Part shown: one piece after another, positions 60,361 to 64,000 of the stretch
How the letters are laid out: every line of letters begins with the position of its first letter
Position numbering within the stretch: position 1 is the stretch's first letter
Assembly (NCBI RefSeq): GCF_023634805.2
Contig: NZ_CP106881.1
Coordinates: 2,993,501-3,057,500, forward strand
Direction: 5' to 3'
From: Comamonas endophytica
GTDB taxonomy: Bacteria; Pseudomonadota; Gammaproteobacteria; Burkholderiales; Burkholderiaceae_C
Length of the DNA stretch: 64,000 nucleotides
Notes under the pieces: generated by a model
Database searches by the model: none
What the model was told of the DNA's origin: nothing
Seen by the model: only the letters and a program-made list of their open reading frames with translations
Translations under genes and position numbers: made by a program

Positions 60361-60849
60361 ATGTTCGAGCTTGAGGGCCCCTGGTGGGAGCTGCCGGTGC
60401 GCGCCGGCGTCGTGTATCTGGTACTGCTGCTGCTGATGCGCGTGTCCGGACATCGCACGGTGGGGCAATTCACTCCATTCGACCTGCTGGTGGTCATGCT
60501 GCTGAGCGAAGCGGTATCCGGTGGGCTGGCAGGCGAGGAAACCTCCGTCTTCGGCGGCCTGCTGTCCGCGTCGACTTTGATCGGCCTCAACGTTCTCGTG
60601 GCCTACATTACCGCGCGCAGCGAGCGCGCCCAGAGGTGGGTGGAAGGGAGGCCAGTGCTGATAGGCCGGGATGGCCAGATCTTTTCCGATGTGCTGAAGA
60701 AACACCAGATGCCGATGTGCGACGTGGAGCGTGCACTGCGCGAGGCCGATTGCGACCGCAAGGACATGAAATTCGCGTTTCTCGAAGCCGACGGCCGCAT
60801 CAGCATCCTGCAGCATTCGAGTGGGGCAACCGAAGACAAACGCGACTGA
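60361..60849 (+). CDS. DUF421 (YetF-like) membrane protein
   Basis: The 162-residue protein (ATG at 60361, MFELEGPWWELPVRAGVVYL, after CTGGAGAT) has three membrane helices and the DUF421 signature LLLLMRVSGHRTVGQFTPFD followed by LLVVMLLSEAVSGGL. The C-terminal cytoplasmic part has the typical GRPVLIGRDGQIFSDVLKKH. The function of the family is unknown. Confidence 0.9.
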   Translation: MFELEGPWWELPVRAGVVYLVLLLLMRVSGHRTVGQFTPFDLLVVMLLSEAVSGGLAGEETSVFGGLLSASTLIGLNVLVAYITARSERAQRWVEGRPVLIGRDGQIFSDVLKKHQMPMCDVERALREADCDRKDMKFAFLEADGRISILQHSSGATEDKRD

Positions 60850-60982
60850 CAACGCATCGAGCTTCCATCCCTGGCGCTGGTGGATGGCTTTGTCCCGATG
60901 CCCGCTAAGATCCCTGGCACACCCCAGCCGCTGGCCGCGAGCTGGCCGTGCGAGGTTGAAAGCCAGATCGGGAGCACAAGCG

Positions 60983-62101
60983 ATGCTGATAGGTGTACCC
61001 AGCGAGACGGTGGTGGGCGAGACCCGCGTCGCCGCGACCCCCGAGACCGTCAGGAAGCTCAGGGCGTCGGGCCATGTCCTGCGTGTGCAATCTGGCGCGG
61101 GTCTGGCCGCCAGCGTGACCGACGAGGCTTTCGCCATGGCAGGTGCCGAGATCAGCGATGCCGCGGGTGCGTGGGCCGCGGATCTGCTGCTCAAGGTGCG
61201 CGGACCAACGGCGAGCGAATGCGCACAGTTGCACTCCGGCGCCACCCTCGTCGGCATGCTCAACCCGTTTGATTCAACTGGGTTGCAGCGCCTGGCTGTC
61301 GCAGGGGTAACGGCCTATGCCCTTGAAGCCGCGCCGCGCACCACACGCGCGCAGAGCATGGATGTGTTGTCCTCACAGGCCAACATCGCAGGCTACAAGG
61401 CGGTGATGCTGGCCGCCAACGCCTACCAGCGTTTCTTCCCGATGCTGATGACCGCCGCCGGCACCGTCAAGGCGGCACGCGTGGTGGTATTGGGCGTGGG
61501 TGTCGCCGGTCTGCAGGCCATTGCCACGGCCAGGCGCCTGGGCGCGGTCATCGAGGCGTCGGATGTGCGCCCCGGCGTCAAGGAGCAGGTCGAATCGCTG
61601 GGGGCTCGGTTCATCGACGTGCCTTTTGAAACAGCCGAGGAACGTGAAGCTGCCGAAGGGGTGGGCGGCTATGCGCGCCCCATGCCCGCTAGTTGGCTCG
61701 AGCGCCAGCGGGCCGAAGTCGCCAAGCGCGTGGCGCAGGCCGATGTGGTGATCACCACGGCGCTGATTCCCGGGCGGGCGGCGCCGGTGCTGGTCACGCC
61801 GGAGATGGTGCAGTCGATGAAGCCCGGATCGGTGATCGTGGATCTGGCTGCCGCCCAGGGGGGCAACTGCCCGTTGACCATTGCCGATCAGCAGGTGATG
61901 CAGCATGGCGTGCTGCTGATCGGCGCCACCAACCTGCCGGCGCTGGTCGCGGCCGATGCTTCGGCGCTTTATGCGCGCAACGTGCTGGAATTCCTCAAGC
62001 TGATCCTGATGCCCGAAGGCGGCCTGCATGTCGACCTGGAGGACGACATCGTGGCCGCCTGCCTGATGGCGCACCAGGGCGAGCTGCGGCGCAGCGCCTG
62101 A
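60983..62101 (+). CDS. pntAA: NAD(P) transhydrogenase subunit alpha, NAD-binding part
   Basis: The 372-residue protein starts at the ATG at 60983 (MLIGVPSETVVGETRVAATP). It is the soluble domain I: ETRVAATPETVRKL, SSQANIAGYKAVMLAANAYQ, the Rossmann motif VVVLGVGVAGLQAIATARRL, DVRPGVKEQVESLGARFIDV and IPGRAAPVLVT. The membrane part is encoded separately by the next gene, as in Rhodospirillum. The complex couples hydride transfer between NADH and NADP+ to proton flow, feeding NADPH. Confidence 0.95.
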   Translation: MLIGVPSETVVGETRVAATPETVRKLRASGHVLRVQSGAGLAASVTDEAFAMAGAEISDAAGAWAADLLLKVRGPTASECAQLHSGATLVGMLNPFDSTGLQRLAVAGVTAYALEAAPRTTRAQSMDVLSSQANIAGYKAVMLAANAYQRFFPMLMTAAGTVKAARVVVLGVGVAGLQAIATARRLGAVIEASDVRPGVKEQVESLGARFIDVPFETAEEREAAEGVGGYARPMPASWLERQRAEVAKRVAQADVVITTALIPGRAAPVLVTPEMVQSMKPGSVIVDLAAAQGGNCPLTIADQQVMQHGVLLIGATNLPALVAADASALYARNVLEFLKLILMPEGGLHVDLEDDIVAACLMAHQGELRRSA

Positions 62102-62128
62102 AGTGCCTGTTTCTCCACCGGAGGTTCC

Positions 62129-62464
62129 ATGGACACAGTTTCTCCCACGCTGATCAATCTGATCATCTTCGTGCTGGCCATCTACGTCGGCTACCACGTG
62201 GTCTGGACCGTGACGCCTGCGTTGCATACGCCGCTGATGGCGGTCACGAATGCGATCTCGGCGATCGTGATCGTCGGCGCAATGCTGGCGGCTGCGCTCA
62301 CCGAAACCGGCCTGGGCAAGACCATGGGCGTGCTGGCCGTCGCGCTGGCCGCGGCCAATGTGTTTGGCGGCTTTCTTGTCACGCGCCGCATGCTGGAGAT
62401 GTTCAGGAAGAAGGAGCGCAAGCCCGAAGCTGCCGCCGGGAAGGGCAAGGAGGCTGCGCCATGA
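62129..62464 (+). CDS. pntAB: NAD(P) transhydrogenase subunit alpha, membrane part
   Basis: The ATG at 62129 follows ACCGGAGG. The 111-residue protein has three to four membrane helices (NLIIFVLAIYVGYHVVWTVT, LMAVTNAISAIVIVGAMLAA, VLAVALAAANVFGGFLVTRR) and a basic, Lys-rich end. It forms part of the proton channel with PntB. Its stop overlaps the pntB start by 4 bp. Confidence 0.95.
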   Translation: MDTVSPTLINLIIFVLAIYVGYHVVWTVTPALHTPLMAVTNAISAIVIVGAMLAAALTETGLGKTMGVLAVALAAANVFGGFLVTRRMLEMFRKKERKPEAAAGKGKEAAP

Positions 62465-63951
62465 GCATGAATCTCGTCACGCTGCTGTATCTGGTGGCCA
62501 GTATCTGCTTCATCCAGTCGCTCAAGGGCCTGTCGCACCCAACGACCTCGATTCGCGGCAACACCTTCGGCATGGCGGGCATGCTGATTGCCGTTCTCAC
62601 CACGGCGGCCTTGATCGTGCAGCTTGCAGGTGGCACGGTGCTGGGCCTGGGCTGGGTGCTGCTTGGCTTGCTGGTGGGCGGCGCCGTCGGCACGCTGCTG
62701 GCGCAGCGTGTCGAAATGACCCGCATGCCCGAACTCGTCGCCTTCATGCACAGCATGATCGGCCTGGCGGCAGTGTTCATCGCGTTGGCGGCAGTGGCCG
62801 AGCCCTGGGCATTCGGCATCACGCCGGCCCCCGTGGCCGCCGTGGTTGGGACCAGCACGCCGTTCGGTACCGTCGTGCTTGATGGAAGGGTGCTTGCGGC
62901 CATTCCCCATGGCAACCGGCTGGAGCTTTTCCTGGGCGCGGCCATCGGGGCCATCACCTTCAGCGGCTCGGTCATAGCGTTTGGCAAGCTTTCGGGCAAA
63001 TACCGGTTGCGCTGGTTCCAGGGTGCGCCGGTCCGTTTCGCTGGTCAGCACTGGCTGAACCTGGCGCTGGGCCTGTTGATGCTGGCACTCGGCCTCATGT
63101 TCGTGGCGACGCAAAGCTGGATGGCTTTCCTTGCGATGCTGGCGCTGGCCTTTGTCATGGGCCTGTTGATCATCATTCCTATCGGCGGTGCCGATATGCC
63201 GGTGGTGGTGTCGATGCTCAACAGCTATTCTGGCTGGGCAGCGGCCGGCATTGGTTTCTCGCTCAACAACAGCATGCTGATCATTGCCGGCTCGCTGGTA
63301 GGCAGCTCGGGCGCGATCCTGAGCTACATCATGTGCAAGGCAATGAACCGATCGTTCTTCAACGTATTGCTGGGCGGTTTCGGGGCGCCACCGGCAACGG
63401 GCGCAGGCGCTGCAAAGGAGCAGCGTCCGGTCAAGTCGGGCAGCGCCGACGACGCAGCCTTTGTGCTGGTCAATGCCGAAACGGTGGTCATCGTGCCCGG
63501 CTACGGCCTGGCCGTCGCACGTGCGCAGCATGCAGTCAAGGAACTTGCGCAGAAACTCACCGACAAGGGCATCACCGTCAAGTATGCCATCCACCCGGTG
63601 GCGGGGCGCATGCCCGGCCATATGAACGTGCTGCTGGCCGAAGCCGAGGTACCTTATGAGCAGGTGTATGAGATGGAAGACATCAATGCGGAGTTTGGTC
63701 AGGCCGACGTGGCAGTCATCCTGGGGGCCAACGACGTCGTGAACCCGGCGGCGCATACCAGGGGAAGCGCCATCTATGGCATGCCCATTCTCGAGGCCTA
63801 CAAAGCCAAGACGGTCATCGTGAACAAGCGCAGCATGGCTTCGGGCTATGCGGGGTTGGACAATGAACTGTTCTACATGGACAAGACGATGATGGTATTC
63901 GGGGATGCCAAGAAGGTGGTTGAAGAAATGGTCAAAGCCATCGATCAGTAG
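62461..63951 (+). CDS. pntB: NAD(P) transhydrogenase subunit beta
   Basis: The 496-residue protein starts at the ATG at 62461 (MSMNLVTLLYLVASICFIQS). It has about nine membrane helices (e.g. NTFGMAGMLIAVLTTAALIV, MPELVAFMHSMIGLAAVFIA) and a C-terminal NADP-binding domain III with VIVPGYGLAVARAQHAVKEL, HPVAGRMPGHMNVLLAEAEV, GANDVVNPAA and VNKRSMASGYAGLDNELFYM. It completes the transhydrogenase operon. A long perfect hairpin follows the stop. Confidence 0.96.
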   Translation: MSMNLVTLLYLVASICFIQSLKGLSHPTTSIRGNTFGMAGMLIAVLTTAALIVQLAGGTVLGLGWVLLGLLVGGAVGTLLAQRVEMTRMPELVAFMHSMIGLAAVFIALAAVAEPWAFGITPAPVAAVVGTSTPFGTVVLDGRVLAAIPHGNRLELFLGAAIGAITFSGSVIAFGKLSGKYRLRWFQGAPVRFAGQHWLNLALGLLMLALGLMFVATQSWMAFLAMLALAFVMGLLIIIPIGGADMPVVVSMLNSYSGWAAAGIGFSLNNSMLIIAGSLVGSSGAILSYIMCKAMNRSFFNVLLGGFGAPPATGAGAAKEQRPVKSGSADDAAFVLVNAETVVIVPGYGLAVARAQHAVKELAQKLTDKGITVKYAIHPVAGRMPGHMNVLLAEAEVPYEQVYEMEDINAEFGQADVAVILGANDVVNPAAHTRGSAIYGMPILEAYKAKTVIVNKRSMASGYAGLDNELFYMDKTMMVFGDAKKVVEEMVKAIDQ

Positions 63952-63962
63952 CTTGGTCCCGG

Positions 63963-63996
63963 GCGGAGCCGGCGTTCGTTAGGACGCCGGCTCCGC
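63963..63996 (+). terminator. Strong hairpin at the end of the pnt operon
   Basis: GCGGAGCCGGCGT (63963-63975) pairs perfectly with ACGCCGGCTCCGC (63984-63996) across an 8-nt loop, 12 bases after the pntB stop. The window ends before any U-tract could be seen, so the terminator call is likely but not complete. Confidence 0.7.
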
Positions 63997-64000
63997 TGCG

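Overview
The window is a GC-rich chromosomal segment of a betaproteobacterium, most probably a member of the Comamonadaceae (Acidovorax/Comamonas/Delftia-like). This is inferred from gene content and order: a ribBA-ribH-nusB-aminotransferase cluster, class I gshA, a split pntAA-pntAB-pntB, Bug/TctC-type binding proteins, and a dispersed 25-35 bp repeat of the TTCGACAGGCTCAGGACGAA type. No database search was possible, so family names rest on motifs and gene order.

Layout. 1-3.6 kb: riboflavin/NusB operon and a small ferredoxin, all on the minus strand. 4.1-15.7 kb: housekeeping and hypothetical genes (gshA, RbgA-type GTPase, M20 amidohydrolase, MgtC, DHH protein, truC, rarD-like and MFS transporters). 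16.4-20.7 kb: a lower-GC five-gene module (Bug-type binding protein, LysR regulator, aspartate dehydrogenase, VOC protein, 2-hydroxyacid dehydrogenase) whose two transcription starts share a 15-bp ATTAG-N5-CTAAT palindrome. 20.9-22.1 kb: remnants of three insertion-sequence families (IS5, IS66, IS200/IS605). 22.1-42.7 kb: mostly core genes (M23 peptidase, glnS, aroQ, arfB, lpxH, two cyclophilins, cysS, accA, tilS, lysC) plus a Baeyer-Villiger monooxygenase fused to a PF10118-type hydrolase.

42.88-50.67 kb: a complete filamentous (Inovirus-type) prophage of about 7.8 kb, integrated into the 3' end of a tRNA-Ser(GCU) gene and bounded by identical 18-bp direct repeats. It carries a repressor-like gene, an operator region, four tiny ORFs, a replication initiator, a putative ssDNA-binding protein, coat and morphogenesis proteins, a TspB/pIII-like adsorption protein, a Zot/pI ATPase and a small serine recombinase that is the likely integrase. 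The repressor-like ORF runs through attL and ends on the antisense strand of the host tRNA, so its C-terminus depends on integration state.

50.7-64 kb: a GAF-GGDEF(degenerate)-EAL protein, a MOSC protein with an MGMT-like tail, a sulfonate-utilisation operon (ssuA-ssuC-ssuB-ssuD type) with a palindromic site upstream, a zinc alcohol/formaldehyde dehydrogenase, a DUF421 protein and the three-gene proton-translocating transhydrogenase, closed by a strong hairpin.

The best leads are the prophage with its tRNA-encoded repressor tail, the monooxygenase-hydrolase fusion with an internal ribosome binding site, the LysR operator pair around the catabolic module, the RibBA protein lacking its GTP cyclohydrolase II zinc motif, and an internal start in lysC that would make a separate regulatory subunit.
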